Positions 51,781-60,813 are shown, counted from the first letter of the stretch. The stretch is DNA of 64,000 nt from DATFRX01 sp035630615 (GCA_035630615.1 DASQKI010000008.1:1-64000), one strand, 5' to 3'. Numbers and translations: made by a program. Notes: generated by a model from the letters alone, not told the origin.

Positions 51781-54594
51781 GTGGCTAAGGTCCGAGTCTA
51801 CGAACTCGCGAAGAAGTTTGGAGTCCCGAGCAAAGTCGTCCTGTCGACCCTGAGCGACATGGGCGAGTTCGTGCGCTCGGCGTCGTCCACGGTGGAAGCA
51901 CCCGTGGTCCGCAAGCTCGAGGACAAGTTCGCCGACCAGTTGAAGGCCGATGCGGCCAAGTCGGCAGACGGCGCCAAAACCGACGGCGCCAAGAAGAAGT
52001 CCGCGGCGAAGAAGACCGCGAAAAAGGCCCCGGCCAAGCCGGTCGAGCCGCCCGCCGAGGAGCCGGCTGTCGAGCAGCCGGTCGCCGAGGAGCCGGTCGC
52101 GGCGCCTGCACCCGTTGCCGAGCCGGCGGCCGAGGAAGAGCCCGCTCCGGTGGAGGCGGTGACCGCCGAGGAGCCGCCAGCCGAAGAGGCGACTCCCGAG
52201 GCGCCGGCCGCCAAGGCCGCGCCGAAGCCGGCGCCCCGACCCGCTCCACGACCGGCGCCGCAGCCGGGCGGGGCCCGTGGTGGGCGCTCTGGCGGCGTAC
52301 GCCCCGGCAACAACCCGTTTTCGTCGACCCAGGGCATGCAGCGCCCGGGTCGCCCGTCGCCCGGCTCGATGCCGTCGCGACCGGCGGCTCGCGACGGCGG
52401 CTCCGGTCGCGGCGATCGCCCGAGTGGCCGGCCGAGCCCGTCTGGCATGCCGCGGCCCAACCCGGCGATGATGCCGAAGCAGTCGGCGCCGTCGCTCGGT
52501 GGACGCGGCGGCGGCGGCGGTGGTGGCGGCGCCGGTGGTCGCGGCCGACCCGGACCGGGCGGTCGCTCCGGTGGCGGCGGTGCGCCAGGAGGCAACCGCG
52601 GTGGACCCGGTGGCGGTCGGTTCGGCGGCCCCGGTGGCCGGCCGGGCGGCGGCGGTCGTCGCGGTGGCACGCAGGGCGCATTCGGGCGACCGGGCGGCCC
52701 GTCCCGTCGCGGACGCAAGTCGAAGCGCGCGAAGCGACAAGAGTTCGACAACATGCAGGCGCCGGCGATCGGCGGGGTCCGCGTTCGCAAGGGCGACGGC
52801 GAGGCCGTTCGCCTCGCGCGCGGCGCGTCGCTGACCGACTTCGCCGACAAGATCGGCGCCGACCCGGCGTCGCTCGTGCAGGTGCTCTTCCACCTCGGCG
52901 AGATGGTCACGGCGACCCAGTCGGTCAACGACGAGACCCTGCAGCTGCTCGGCGAGGAGCTCAATTACGACGTTCAGGTCGTCTCGCCTGAGGACGAGGA
53001 CCGCGAGCTGCTCGAGAGCTTCGACCTGGCATTCGGCGAGGACGAGGGTGACGAGGGGGATCTCCAGGCGCGACCCGCGGTCGTCACCGTCATGGGTCAC
53101 GTCGACCACGGAAAGACCAAGCTCCTCGACGCGCTCCGCAACGCCAACCAGGTCGACACCGAGGCCGGCGGCATCACCCAGCACATCGGTGCCTACCAGG
53201 TCTCGACCAAGGTCGACGGCGACGAGCGCAGGATCACCTTCATCGACACCCCGGGTCACGAGGCGTTCACCGCCATGCGAGCCCGTGGTGCGCAGGCGAC
53301 CGACATCGCGGTTCTCGTGGTGGCGGCCGACGACGGCGTGATGCCGCAGACGGTGGAGGCGATCAACCACGCCAAGGCGGCCGACGTGCCAATCGTGGTC
53401 GCGGTCAACAAGGTCGACAAGCCGGAGGCGGACCCGACCAAGGTGCGCGGCCAGCTCAGCGAGTACGGCGTGGTGCCGGAGGAGTACGGCGGCGACACGA
53501 TGTTCGTCGACGTGTCCGCCAAGGCCCAGCTCGGGCTCGAAAAGCTGCTGGAGTCGATCGTGTTGACCGCCGACGCGGCGCTGGATCTGCGGGCCAACCC
53601 CGACCAGCCCGCCGAGGGTCTCGCGATCGAGGCTCACCTCGACCGTGGACGCGGCCCGGTGGCGACCGTGCTGGTGCAGCGCGGCACGCTGAGCGTCGGC
53701 GACTCCGTCGTGATCGGCCCGGCGCACGGCCGGGTCCGCGCGATGCTCGATGAGCACGGCGAGTCGGTCGACGAGGCGGTGCCGTCGCGACCGGTCATGG
53801 TCCTCGGCCTGACGGCGGTCCCCGGGGCGGGTGACAACTTCATGGTCGTCAACGACGACCGGATGGCTCGCCAGATCGCCGAGAAGCGCGAGGCTCGCGA
53901 GCGCAACGCGATGCTGGCCCAGCGGACCGTTCGACGCACGCTCGAGGACTTCATGTCCAGCATGGAGAAGGGCGAGGTCGACGAGCTGCTGCTCATCCTC
54001 AAGGGCGACGTGTCCGGCTCGGTCGAGGCGCTCGAAGACGCCCTGGCCAAGATCGACGTCGGCGAGGACGTGTCGCTGCGGATCATCGACCGCGGCGTCG
54101 GCGCGATCACGGAGACCAACGTCATGCTGGCGGCGGCCTCCGACGCGGTCATCATCGGCTTCAACGTCCGGCCGCAGGGCAAGGCGACCGAGCTGGCCGA
54201 CCGCGAGGGCGTCGACATCCGCTACTACTCGGTGATCTACCAGGCCATCGACGAGATCGAGGCGGCCCTCAAGGGCATGCTCAAGCCCATCTACGAGGAG
54301 GTCTCCCTCGGCCAGGCCGAGATCCGCGAGGTCTTCCGCTCGTCGAAGGTCGGCAACATCGCCGGCTGCTGGGTCTCGTCCGGCCTGATCCGCCGCAACG
54401 CCAAGGCCCGGTTGCTCCGCGACGGCGCCGTCGTCGCCGACAACCTGGACCTGGCCAGCCTCAAGCGGTTCAAGGACGACGCCAGTGAGGTACGTGAGGG
54501 CTTCGAGTGCGGTCTCACCTTGAGGAACTTCAACGACATCAAGGTTGGCGATGTCGTCGAGTCCTTCGAGATGCGCGAGAAGCCGCGTGACTGA
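51781..54594 (+). CDS. infB: Translation initiation factor IF-2
   Basis: GTPase that positions initiator tRNA on the 30S subunit, 937 residues. The N-terminus has the IF2_N helix motif (VRVYELAKKFGVPSKVVLSTL). A long Ala/Pro/Glu segment and a very Gly/Arg-rich segment (about residues 160-320) follow. The second IF2_N domain is at about 350-400. The GTPase has G1 VMGHVDHGKTKLLD near 437, G3 DTPGHEAF and G4 NKVDK. The C-terminal domains II-IV are complete (FRSSKVGNIAGCWVSSGLI, ECGLTLRNFNDIKVGDVVE). GTG 51781 follows GGAGAG. The Gly-rich linker is longer than in E. coli but normal for actinobacteria. Confidence 0.97.
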   Translation: MAKVRVYELAKKFGVPSKVVLSTLSDMGEFVRSASSTVEAPVVRKLEDKFADQLKADAAKSADGAKTDGAKKKSAAKKTAKKAPAKPVEPPAEEPAVEQPVAEEPVAAPAPVAEPAAEEEPAPVEAVTAEEPPAEEATPEAPAAKAAPKPAPRPAPRPAPQPGGARGGRSGGVRPGNNPFSSTQGMQRPGRPSPGSMPSRPAARDGGSGRGDRPSGRPSPSGMPRPNPAMMPKQSAPSLGGRGGGGGGGGAGGRGRPGPGGRSGGGGAPGGNRGGPGGGRFGGPGGRPGGGGRRGGTQGAFGRPGGPSRRGRKSKRAKRQEFDNMQAPAIGGVRVRKGDGEAVRLARGASLTDFADKIGADPASLVQVLFHLGEMVTATQSVNDETLQLLGEELNYDVQVVSPEDEDRELLESFDLAFGEDEGDEGDLQARPAVVTVMGHVDHGKTKLLDALRNANQVDTEAGGITQHIGAYQVSTKVDGDERRITFIDTPGHEAFTAMRARGAQATDIAVLVVAADDGVMPQTVEAINHAKAADVPIVVAVNKVDKPEADPTKVRGQLSEYGVVPEEYGGDTMFVDVSAKAQLGLEKLLESIVLTADAALDLRANPDQPAEGLAIEAHLDRGRGPVATVLVQRGTLSVGDSVVIGPAHGRVRAMLDEHGESVDEAVPSRPVMVLGLTAVPGAGDNFMVVNDDRMARQIAEKREARERNAMLAQRTVRRTLEDFMSSMEKGEVDELLLILKGDVSGSVEALEDALAKIDVGEDVSLRIIDRGVGAITETNVMLAAASDAVIIGFNVRPQGKATELADREGVDIRYYSVIYQAIDEIEAALKGMLKPIYEEVSLGQAEIREVFRSSKVGNIAGCWVSSGLIRRNAKARLLRDGAVVADNLDLASLKRFKDDASEVREGFECGLTLRNFNDIKVGDVVESFEMREKPRD

Positions 54595-54630
54595 CGACGC
54601 GACAAGGGGAGGCGAGGGGCGTAGCCACCG

Positions 54631-54924
54631 GTGTTCGTGGCCGCGATGAGCGTTGATTTGCTGCTCGGCGACGTGCGATCGCTCAAGCAGAAGCGCTCGG
54701 TGCTGCGTCCCTTGCTCGCCGACCTGACCCGACGGTATGCCATCTCCGTGGCGGAGGTCGGCGAGCAGGAGCTCTACCGTCGGGCTCGGGTCGGCGTCGC
54801 GTTGGTGACCGGCGAAGCCTCGCACGGGCAGGCTGTGCTCGATCAGGTCGAGCGGAGCATCGCGGCCCGACCCGAGGTGGAGCTGCTGTCGACGCGGCGC
54901 TGGTTGCGGGGCGAAGATGACTAG
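54631..54924 (+). CDS. DUF503 family protein
   Basis: A 97-residue protein of the DUF503 (YlxP-like) family, with SVDLLLGDVRSLKQKRSVLRPLLADLTRRY and VGVALVTGEASHGQAVLDQVERSI. These proteins lie between infB and rbfA in many Gram-positives; function unknown. GTG 54631 is used. The gene is on the same strand, 36 bases after infB and 21 bases before rbfA. Confidence 0.92.
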   Translation: MFVAAMSVDLLLGDVRSLKQKRSVLRPLLADLTRRYAISVAEVGEQELYRRARVGVALVTGEASHGQAVLDQVERSIAARPEVELLSTRRWLRGEDD

Positions 54925-54945
54925 GGTGACGGGAGTGAGGACGGC

Positions 54946-55383
54946 ATGAGCTCGCCGCGAGTACGCAAGGTGGCCGACCGGATCAAGGTCGTTGTCGCCG
55001 AAATGTTGGAGCGTCGCATCAAGGACCCGCGGCTCGGGTTCGCCACCGTGACCGACGTCCGGGTCAGCGGCGACACCCAGCACGCGACCGTCTTCTATAC
55101 AGTGCTCGGCGGCCCGGAGGAGATCGACCGCACCGCGGCGGCCCTGACCAGCGCGACCGGCGTGCTCCGGTCGGAGGTGGGCCGCCAGTTGGGCATGCGT
55201 CACACCCCGACGCTGGAGTTCGTCCTCGATGCCGTGCCGGACAATGCCCGTCACATCGAGGAGCTGCTCACGCGCGCTCGTGAGTCTGACGCCGACGTCG
55301 CCCGTCGCGCTGCCGGCGCCTCCTACGCCGGAGAGTCCGACCCCTACCGGCAGCGCGACGAGGACGACACCGAGCCGACCTGA
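54946..55383 (+). CDS. rbfA: 30S ribosome-binding factor RbfA
   Basis: A 145-residue RbfA, KH-fold factor for late 30S maturation. The core is RVRKVADRIKVVVAEMLERRIKDPRLGFATVTDVRVSGD, followed by LRSEVGRQLGMRHTPTLEFVLD. ATG 54946. A C-terminal Asp/Arg-rich tail (about 20 residues) is normal in actinobacteria. truB follows about 800 bases later, the gap being taken up by an antisense RTX-like fragment. Confidence 0.95.
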   Translation: MSSPRVRKVADRIKVVVAEMLERRIKDPRLGFATVTDVRVSGDTQHATVFYTVLGGPEEIDRTAAALTSATGVLRSEVGRQLGMRHTPTLEFVLDAVPDNARHIEELLTRARESDADVARRAAGASYAGESDPYRQRDEDDTEPT

Positions 55384-55393
55384 TTCGGCTCGC

Positions 55394-56140
55394 TCAGCCT
55401 TCGCAGTTCGTCACGGTCTCGGCGGTACAGCTGTCGCTGCCCGGTCCGCCGTCGGCATTGTCGGCGCCTGGCCCTCCGGTGAGTACGTCGTTGCCGTCGC
55501 GCCCGATCAGTCGGTCCGCGCCGTCGCCGCCGATCAGCTCGTTGCGGGCCGCGTCGCCACGCAGGACGTCCCGACCGAGTTGGCCGATCACGTTCTCGAT
55601 GCCGGTCGCCGCGGCGGATTCGGGGTTGGTGATCTGCCCGCCAGCGACGTCGATGACGAAAGACTCGCCCTCGTCGACGAAGAGGGCGCGGGCGTCGAGG
55701 GTGTCGACTCCGTCGTAGGCGTACCCGCCGACCCAGTTCAGCACGACTCGGTCGTTGCCGGACCCGCCGAGGACCTCGCCGCTGCCCCAGGTGTCCTCGA
55801 TGACGTCGTCGCCGCCCATTCCGTTGACGACGTCGTCCCCGTCCCAGCCCTCGAGGCGCTCGGCGGCGTCGCTCCCGAGCAGGACGTCGTCGCCGTTCGA
55901 TCCGCAGACGTTCTCCACGTCGCGGAGTGTGTCGTCGCCGGCGGCGCCGCTGCTCGTCTCGGCGGCCAGGTCGAGGTGGATGCCGGACCCGTACATCGCT
56001 CCGTAGTTGACGGTGTCGTCGCCGGGGCCGAAGTCGAAGGTCTCGTCTTCGCCCTTCCGGGGTCGGATGATGTCGTCGTCGCCGTCGCGGCCGGTCAGGT
56101 TGTCCGAACCGCCACCAGTCGGTCGGTTGCGCGACCGTAC
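55394..56140 (-). CDS. RTX-type calcium-binding repeat protein, 5' end unresolved
   Basis: The frame carries a run of RTX nonapeptide-like repeats: DNLTGRDGDDDI, GPGDDTVNYG, GSNGDDVLLGSD, GWDGDDVVNGMGGDDVIED, GGDGADRLIGRDGNDVLTGGPGAD. It ends SCTAETVTNCEG with two Cys. Such repeats form calcium-binding beta-rolls in exported proteins. No ATG start, ribosome site or signal peptide is seen. Possible starts farther up would lie inside truB on the other strand. The end given here is only the start of recognisable sequence. It may be a remnant whose 5' part was lost. Confidence 0.6.
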   Translation of the reverse strand, partial: VRSRNRPTGGGSDNLTGRDGDDDIIRPRKGEDETFDFGPGDDTVNYGAMYGSGIHLDLAAETSSGAAGDDTLRDVENVCGSNGDDVLLGSDAAERLEGWDGDDVVNGMGGDDVIEDTWGSGEVLGGSGNDRVVLNWVGGYAYDGVDTLDARALFVDEGESFVIDVAGGQITNPESAAATGIENVIGQLGRDVLRGDAARNELIGGDGADRLIGRDGNDVLTGGPGADNADGGPGSDSCTAETVTNCEG

Positions 56141-56191
56141 GATGCGTACGTCGAGAATCGACGCCGTCGATGCCGGAGGAGAGGCGGGACA

Positions 56192-57079
56192 TTGTCCAGT
56201 GGAGTCGTTCCGGCCGGCATCGTCGTGATCGACAAGCCCTCGGGTCGGACGTCGCACGACATCGTCGGTCAGGTCCGCAGGCTGGCAGGGACCCGCAAGG
56301 TCGGACACGCCGGCACCCTCGACCCGATGGCGACGGGCGTGCTCGTCGTGGGAGTCGGCCGGGCCACCCGGATGCTCGGGCACCTGTCCGGAACCACGAA
56401 GTCCTACGACGCGACGATTCGGCTCGGCGCGACGACGACGACCGACGACGCCGAGGGGGAAACCCTCGACACGACCGACGCGAGTGACCTCGGCCGGCGC
56501 GAGATCGAACTGGCCGCGGCGAGGTTCGTCGGCGACATCGATCAGGTGCCGTCGACGGTGTCGGCGATCAAGGTCGACGGCAAGCGAGCCTATGCGAGGG
56601 TGCGTGCCGGCGAGGCCGTGGCGCTCGACGCTCGGCCGGTACACGTCGACGACTTCGCCGTCCATCGGGTGCGTCCGGCGCCGCCGTACGTCGATGTCGA
56701 CGCTTCGGTGACCTGCTCGGCCGGCACGTACGTCCGAGCGCTCGCCCGCGACCTCGGCGCGGACCTCGACGTCGGCGGCCATCTCACCGCGCTGCGCCGA
56801 ACCCGAGTCGGCGGCTTCACCCTGGCCGACGCATCGACACTCGACGAGCTCGCCGACGACTGGACGCTCGTGCCGCTCGCTGAGGCGGCTCGGCGAAGCT
56901 TTCCGAGCCACGAGTTGTCTTCGGACGAGGCGACGTGGGTGCGCCACGGCCGCGCGCTGCCGGACGTGCGGCTGCCGGCCGACGACGTCATCGCGCTCTA
57001 CGACCCGTCGGGGGAGTTTCTCGCGCTCTATCGACAGGACGGCTCGACCGCCCGGCCGGTCGTCGTATTTGCCGCCTGA
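56192..57079 (+). CDS. truB: tRNA pseudouridine-55 synthase TruB
   Basis: Makes pseudouridine 55 in the T-loop of tRNA, 295 residues. The catalytic Asp is in RKVGHAGTLDPMATGVLVVGVG. Other family parts are GIVVIDKPSGRTSHDIV, KSYDATIRLGATTTTDD, GDIDQVPSTVSAIKVDGKRAY and CSAGTYVRALARDLG. The only near start is TTG 56192 (preceded by GGAGGAGAGGCGGG), giving MSSGVVPAGIVV. The gene lies in the usual infB-rbfA-truB block but is not followed directly by ribF; a 4.2 kb insertion separates them. Confidence 0.94.
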   Translation: MSSGVVPAGIVVIDKPSGRTSHDIVGQVRRLAGTRKVGHAGTLDPMATGVLVVGVGRATRMLGHLSGTTKSYDATIRLGATTTTDDAEGETLDTTDASDLGRREIELAAARFVGDIDQVPSTVSAIKVDGKRAYARVRAGEAVALDARPVHVDDFAVHRVRPAPPYVDVDASVTCSAGTYVRALARDLGADLDVGGHLTALRRTRVGGFTLADASTLDELADDWTLVPLAEAARRSFPSHELSSDEATWVRHGRALPDVRLPADDVIALYDPSGEFLALYRQDGSTARPVVVFAA

Positions 57080-57204
57080 CCTGGTCTTTTGGCGGCTAAG
57101 ACCGATCTCATCTCGGGCTCACTGCCACTTCATCGCGGCTCGCCATCGTGGTCGACATAAGCAAACCGAGGGGTCGATCACCGACCCGAGCGAAGGAGTG
57201 ACCG

Positions 57205-57660
57205 ATGAAGGCATGGACACGCACGGGCATCGCGACGCTCGCGACGAGCGTGGGGGCCGGCTTGGTCGTCGTCGGTGTCGGTGCCGCGAACGCGGACAAC
57301 GACAACCAGGCGTACGCCAAGCGTGATGACCACGCCAACGAGCTGGTTGTTGTCGCCGACGACGATGACGACGGCGACGACGACTACGGGCTCAAGGGCA
57401 CCGGCACGCACACCAACACAGGGACGCACAACGGCACCAACACCGGGACGAACACCAACACCGGTACCCGGCACGGCCGCGACCACAGCGGTCGGTCCGC
57501 GGACCACACGAAGAGCAATCGCACCGCGATGAGCCGCGATCGCGACCACAGCTGGGGCGACAAGAGCCGAGACTGGACCCACGACGGTCCGGGCGGTGGC
57601 ACGCGCGACTTCAGCGCGAACCTGACCAACGACCACTCGCGCAACGACACCCGCCGGTGA
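57205..57660 (+). CDS. Secreted repetitive Thr/Asn/Gly-rich protein
   Basis: A 151-residue protein. It has a signal peptide (MKAWTRTGIATLATSVGAGL to NADNDN), an acidic patch (VVVADDDDDGDDDYG) and then simple repeats of THTNTG/THNGTNTG type. A His/Arg/Asp-rich C-terminus follows. ATG 57205 follows GAAGGAG. No family is recognised; low-complexity composition suggests a disordered cell-surface or secreted protein. It stands 8 bases before a Ser/Thr kinase gene, so it may be co-transcribed. Confidence 0.72.
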   Translation: MKAWTRTGIATLATSVGAGLVVVGVGAANADNDNQAYAKRDDHANELVVVADDDDDGDDDYGLKGTGTHTNTGTHNGTNTGTNTNTGTRHGRDHSGRSADHTKSNRTAMSRDRDHSWGDKSRDWTHDGPGGGTRDFSANLTNDHSRNDTRR

Positions 57661-57667
57661 TGTCGCG

Positions 57668-58564
57668 GTGACTGTCATGACCGACCGCTCCGCATCGTGG
57701 GAGCTGGCCCGGGGCGACGAGATCGCCCCGGGCCTCACCGCGATGAAACCGCTGGGCGGCGGCTCCGCATACGAGGTCTATCTCGCGTTCGACGACCGGC
57801 TCTATGCCCCCGTCGTCGTCAAGGTCGTTCGACCCGATCAGGTCGACGACGACTCGACACTGCGCGGGTTGGACCGCGAGTGCGACCTGCTGCAGCGGCT
57901 GAACCATCCCGCGATCGTCCGCGGGTTTCGCGCCAGCATCGACCCGCCGCGACCGTACGTGATGCTCGAAAACCTCGACGGCCCCCGGCTGTCGTCGTTG
58001 ATCCGTCGGCACGGGCCGGTGCCCCCGCAACAGTTGCTGCCGCTCGGCATCGAGCTCTGCTCGGCGGTCCACTACCTCGGTGAGATGGGCGTCGTCCACC
58101 TCGACATCAAGCCGAGCAACATCATCATGGGCGCGCCGGCGAGGCTCATCGATCTCAGTGTGGCGCGACCGATCGACCGGGCCGCGACGCTGCGGGCGCC
58201 GATCGGCACCGACGCCTACATGGCGCCGGAGCAATGCATTCCGGCACGGGACCGCGCGCCCGCCCCCGAGTCGGACATCTGGGGGATCGGCGCGACCCTG
58301 TTTCACGCGGTCGCCGGTTACCGGCCGTTCGAGGACGGCGACGACGGTGCGTCCGCGCCCGAGGAGCGGTGGCCGCAACTGGTCGACCCGCCGATGCTGC
58401 TGCCGGAGTGGGTGCCGGACGCCTTGGCGAAGCCGATCCTGGCTTGTCTCGACGCGGATCAGACGGCCCGTCCGACACCGGTCGAGTTGGCCGAGACCTT
58501 CGAGCCGTTGATGGCCGCGCTCCCGAAGCCACGCCTCGGCGGCTGGAAGCCCTCCCTCCATTAA
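57668..58564 (+). CDS. Serine/threonine protein kinase, soluble, variant motifs
   Basis: A 298-residue kinase domain without transmembrane segment. The Gly loop is LGGGSAYEVYLAF, the VAIK Lys is in VVVKVVRP, the catalytic loop is HLDIKPSNI (HLD for HRD), the magnesium loop is LIDLSVAR (DLS for DFG) and APE is MAPEQC. Thus the catalytic and metal Asp residues are kept while flanking positions differ. GTG 57668 is used; ATG 57677 is an alternative. Its position after a secreted repetitive protein is curious. Activity is likely but not certain. Confidence 0.88.
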   Translation: MTVMTDRSASWELARGDEIAPGLTAMKPLGGGSAYEVYLAFDDRLYAPVVVKVVRPDQVDDDSTLRGLDRECDLLQRLNHPAIVRGFRASIDPPRPYVMLENLDGPRLSSLIRRHGPVPPQQLLPLGIELCSAVHYLGEMGVVHLDIKPSNIIMGAPARLIDLSVARPIDRAATLRAPIGTDAYMAPEQCIPARDRAPAPESDIWGIGATLFHAVAGYRPFEDGDDGASAPEERWPQLVDPPMLLPEWVPDALAKPILACLDADQTARPTPVELAETFEPLMAALPKPRLGGWKPSLH

Positions 58565-58576
58565 CGACAGCCTCCC

Positions 58577-58638
58577 TTCGCGTCGAGATTGCGCGTCCTG
58601 CCCGCCCAGAGCGACAAGACGCGCAATGTCGACGCGAA
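58577..58638. repeat. 21-bp inverted repeat, GAGATTGCGCGTC family
   Basis: Arms 58577-58597 and 58618-58638 match at 20 of 21 positions. The core is the same as at 8352-8439 and 29705-29766. It again lies between convergent genes (kinase plus, response regulator minus). It probably functions as a bidirectional terminator. Confidence 0.85.
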
Positions 58639-58656
58639 TAGTAGGGGTGGGTGGGA

Positions 58657-59334
58657 TCAGACGAGGCGGTAGCCCATGCCGCGTACGGTCCGGATCGCGT
58701 CGGAGCCGAGCTTCTTGCGGAGGTAGCCGACGTAGACGTCGACGACATTGGACCCCGGGTCGAACTCGTACCCCCACACCTGTGACAGCAACTGTTCTCG
58801 CGACAGCACCTGTCCGGGGTGCCGCATGAACATCTCGGCCAGCGCGAACTCACGCGCCGACAGCTCGACCGTGACGCCGTCGCTGGTCACCTCGCGCCGG
58901 CGCAGGTCGAGCCGGACCCCACGGTGCTCGAGAACATTTTGATCAGCGGACGCACCGGCTGCCGTCGTGTCGGTTCGGTCGCGCAGCCGTAGCCGTACCC
59001 GGGCCAGCAGCTCGTCGAACCGGAACGGCTTGGGCATGTAGTCGTCCGCCCCGCCCTCGAGCCCCCGCACCGTGTCGGTGACGGAGTCGCGGGCCGTGAG
59101 GGCGATGACCGGCAACCGGCTGCCGGTGCCGCGCAGCTCCTCCAGCAGGGCGAACCCGTCGAGGGTCGGCAGCCCGATGTCGAGGATGGCGAGGTCGAAC
59201 TCGCCGGACATGGCGTGGTCGAGACCCTCCCGGCCGTCACCCACGACGGTCGGTGTGAAGCCGGCCGCCCGCAGGCCCTTGGCGACGAACGATGCGATCC
59301 GCGGCTCGTCCTCGATGACCAGGATGCGTTTCAC
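58657..59334 (-). CDS. OmpR-family response regulator
   Basis: A 225-residue two-component regulator. The receiver has VIEDEPRIASFVAKGL (acidic pair), LAILDIGLPTLDG (phosphoryl Asp), ALTARDSVTDTV and the Lys in YMPKPFRFDELL. The C-terminal winged helix is ELSAREFALAEMFMRHPGQVLSREQLLSQVWGYEFDPGSNVVDVYVGYLRKKL. GTG 59334 overlaps the upstream kinase stop by four bases. It is the output of the adjacent kinase. Target genes unknown; the acidic exported protein at 60814 is in the same cluster. Confidence 0.94.
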   Translation of the reverse strand: MKRILVIEDEPRIASFVAKGLRAAGFTPTVVGDGREGLDHAMSGEFDLAILDIGLPTLDGFALLEELRGTGSRLPVIALTARDSVTDTVRGLEGGADDYMPKPFRFDELLARVRLRLRDRTDTTAAGASADQNVLEHRGVRLDLRRREVTSDGVTVELSAREFALAEMFMRHPGQVLSREQLLSQVWGYEFDPGSNVVDVYVGYLRKKLGSDAIRTVRGMGYRLV

Positions 59335-60776
59335 GGCGTCACCTGCAGCGGGATCGTCGTCTCGTCGTCGGATGCGGCGGTGGCCGGAGCCGTCGGCGGG
59401 GTGAGCCCGGACGCCCGGCGCGGCAGGGTGAGGGCGATCGTCGTGCCGTGGCCCGGCGCCGACCTGACGGCGACCCAACCGCCGTGGGCCTCGGCGATCG
59501 CGCGGACAATCGACAGGCCGAGGCCAGAGCCTTCGGACGCGCTGTCGCGACCGCGATAGAACCGGTCGAAGATGTGCGCCTGATCCTCGATCGCGATGCC
59601 CTGCCCGGTGTCGCGGACCCACAGCGTGAGGTCGCCGTCGTCGAGCCGGGACCCGATCGCGATGCTGTCGGACTCAGCGGTGTGGGGGACAGCGTTCTGC
59701 GCTAGTTGGACGACCGCCTGGGTGATCCGTTGCGCGTCGACGACGACCTGGCCGGTCGCCCGCTCGTCCACCGTCCAGGCTCGATCGCCGAGGCCGCGGA
59801 CCTTGTCCGCGAGGTCGTCGGTCAGCTCGCCGATATCGTGCGGCGTCGGCCGGACGAAGTCGGGCCGACGGCTGCGGGCCAGCAGGATCAGCTCGTCGAT
59901 CAGCCGCGACATCCGGTCGATCTCGTCCAGCACGAGCGTCCGTGTGGCTGCCACCTCGGCGGGATCGTGGGTGTCGAGCAGCTCCAGATGGCCTCGGATG
60001 ATCGTGATCGGTGTCCGCAGCTCGTGCCCGGCGTCATTGAGGAACTCGCGCTGCCCCGCGAAGGCGTCCTCGAGCCGGTCGAGCATGGCGTTGAACGTCA
60101 GGGTCAGGTCGGTCAGGTCGTCGTTGCCGGTCGCGGGGATGCGCCGGGTCAGGTCGGTCTCGCTGATCTCCCGGGCGGTGGTCCGCAGTTCGCGTACGGG
60201 TCGCAGCAGCCGGCCCGAAAGACTCCAGGCGCCGGCCGTCAGGGCGAGCAGTGCGGCTGCGGCGACGATCGCGTATGTCTGGGTCTGGTCGATCAGCTCG
60301 GCCCGTTCCTCCGCCTCGAAGTGGACGAGGACGAAGGCCGGGCCGCCGTCGGCGGACGCCTCGGACTGCACCGGCTTGACCGCGACGATCGCGTCGCCGA
60401 AGTCGGTGTCCAGCTCAGTGGACCCCCCTTGCGGCAGTAGTCCGTCGACGGCCGCGATCAGCGCGGCATCCGGCGCGTCGACGAGCTCGCGATGCGCCGA
60501 TCCGTCGCTCACGACCCGCGGCCCGCCATTCCAGAAGCCGAAGATCAGCTCGTCCGACGACGGAACGTTGCTTCCCAGTGCCCGTTCGATCAGGAGGTCC
60601 GGGGCGAGCGTCTGGTTGCTGTCGGCGAAGGCCTCGAACTCGTCCAGCTCCTGAGTGATCTGCTGGTCGATGTCACGGTTGATCCGCTGCATCTCGAGCG
60701 CGTACACGACGAGTCCGGCGACGCCGAGGGCGAGTCCCGCGAGCACGACAACCGCCGCGGTGATCCGCAGCCGCAC
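59331..60776 (-). CDS. OmpR-type sensor histidine kinase
   Basis: A membrane histidine kinase of about 481 residues. Two transmembrane helices (ITAAVVVLAGLALGVAGLVVYAL and YAIVAAAALLALTAGAWSLSG) flank a sensor domain of about 150 residues. HAMP follows, then HisKA with the phospho-His in FLNDAGHELRTPITIIRGHLELL. The ATPase has QLAQNAVPHT, VRDTGQGIAIEDQAHIFDRFYRG and GSGLGLSIVRAIAEAHGG. GTG 60776 is the first plausible start. The frame remains open farther up, across the neighbouring gene, and FFRRRPVPVRL upstream looks coding, so the start is uncertain. Confidence 0.9.
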   Translation of the reverse strand: MRLRITAAVVVLAGLALGVAGLVVYALEMQRINRDIDQQITQELDEFEAFADSNQTLAPDLLIERALGSNVPSSDELIFGFWNGGPRVVSDGSAHRELVDAPDAALIAAVDGLLPQGGSTELDTDFGDAIVAVKPVQSEASADGGPAFVLVHFEAEERAELIDQTQTYAIVAAAALLALTAGAWSLSGRLLRPVRELRTTAREISETDLTRRIPATGNDDLTDLTLTFNAMLDRLEDAFAGQREFLNDAGHELRTPITIIRGHLELLDTHDPAEVAATRTLVLDEIDRMSRLIDELILLARSRRPDFVRPTPHDIGELTDDLADKVRGLGDRAWTVDERATGQVVVDAQRITQAVVQLAQNAVPHTAESDSIAIGSRLDDGDLTLWVRDTGQGIAIEDQAHIFDRFYRGRDSASEGSGLGLSIVRAIAEAHGGWVAVRSAPGHGTTIALTLPRRASGLTPPTAPATAASDDETTIPLQVTP

Positions 60777-60813
60777 CGGGACCGGGCGGCGACGGAAGAA
60801 CCCGCGGCTCGGC

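Noticed and set aside
52260..52730. Gly/Arg-rich repeat region inside infB as a separate repeat element
   Set aside because: It is the normal variable linker of actinobacterial IF-2 and stays in frame.
51739..55254. Very long open frame of 1171 codons on the minus strand
   Set aside because: It is antisense to infB and neighbours, low-complexity Arg/Ala-rich, and exists only because of high GC at third positions.
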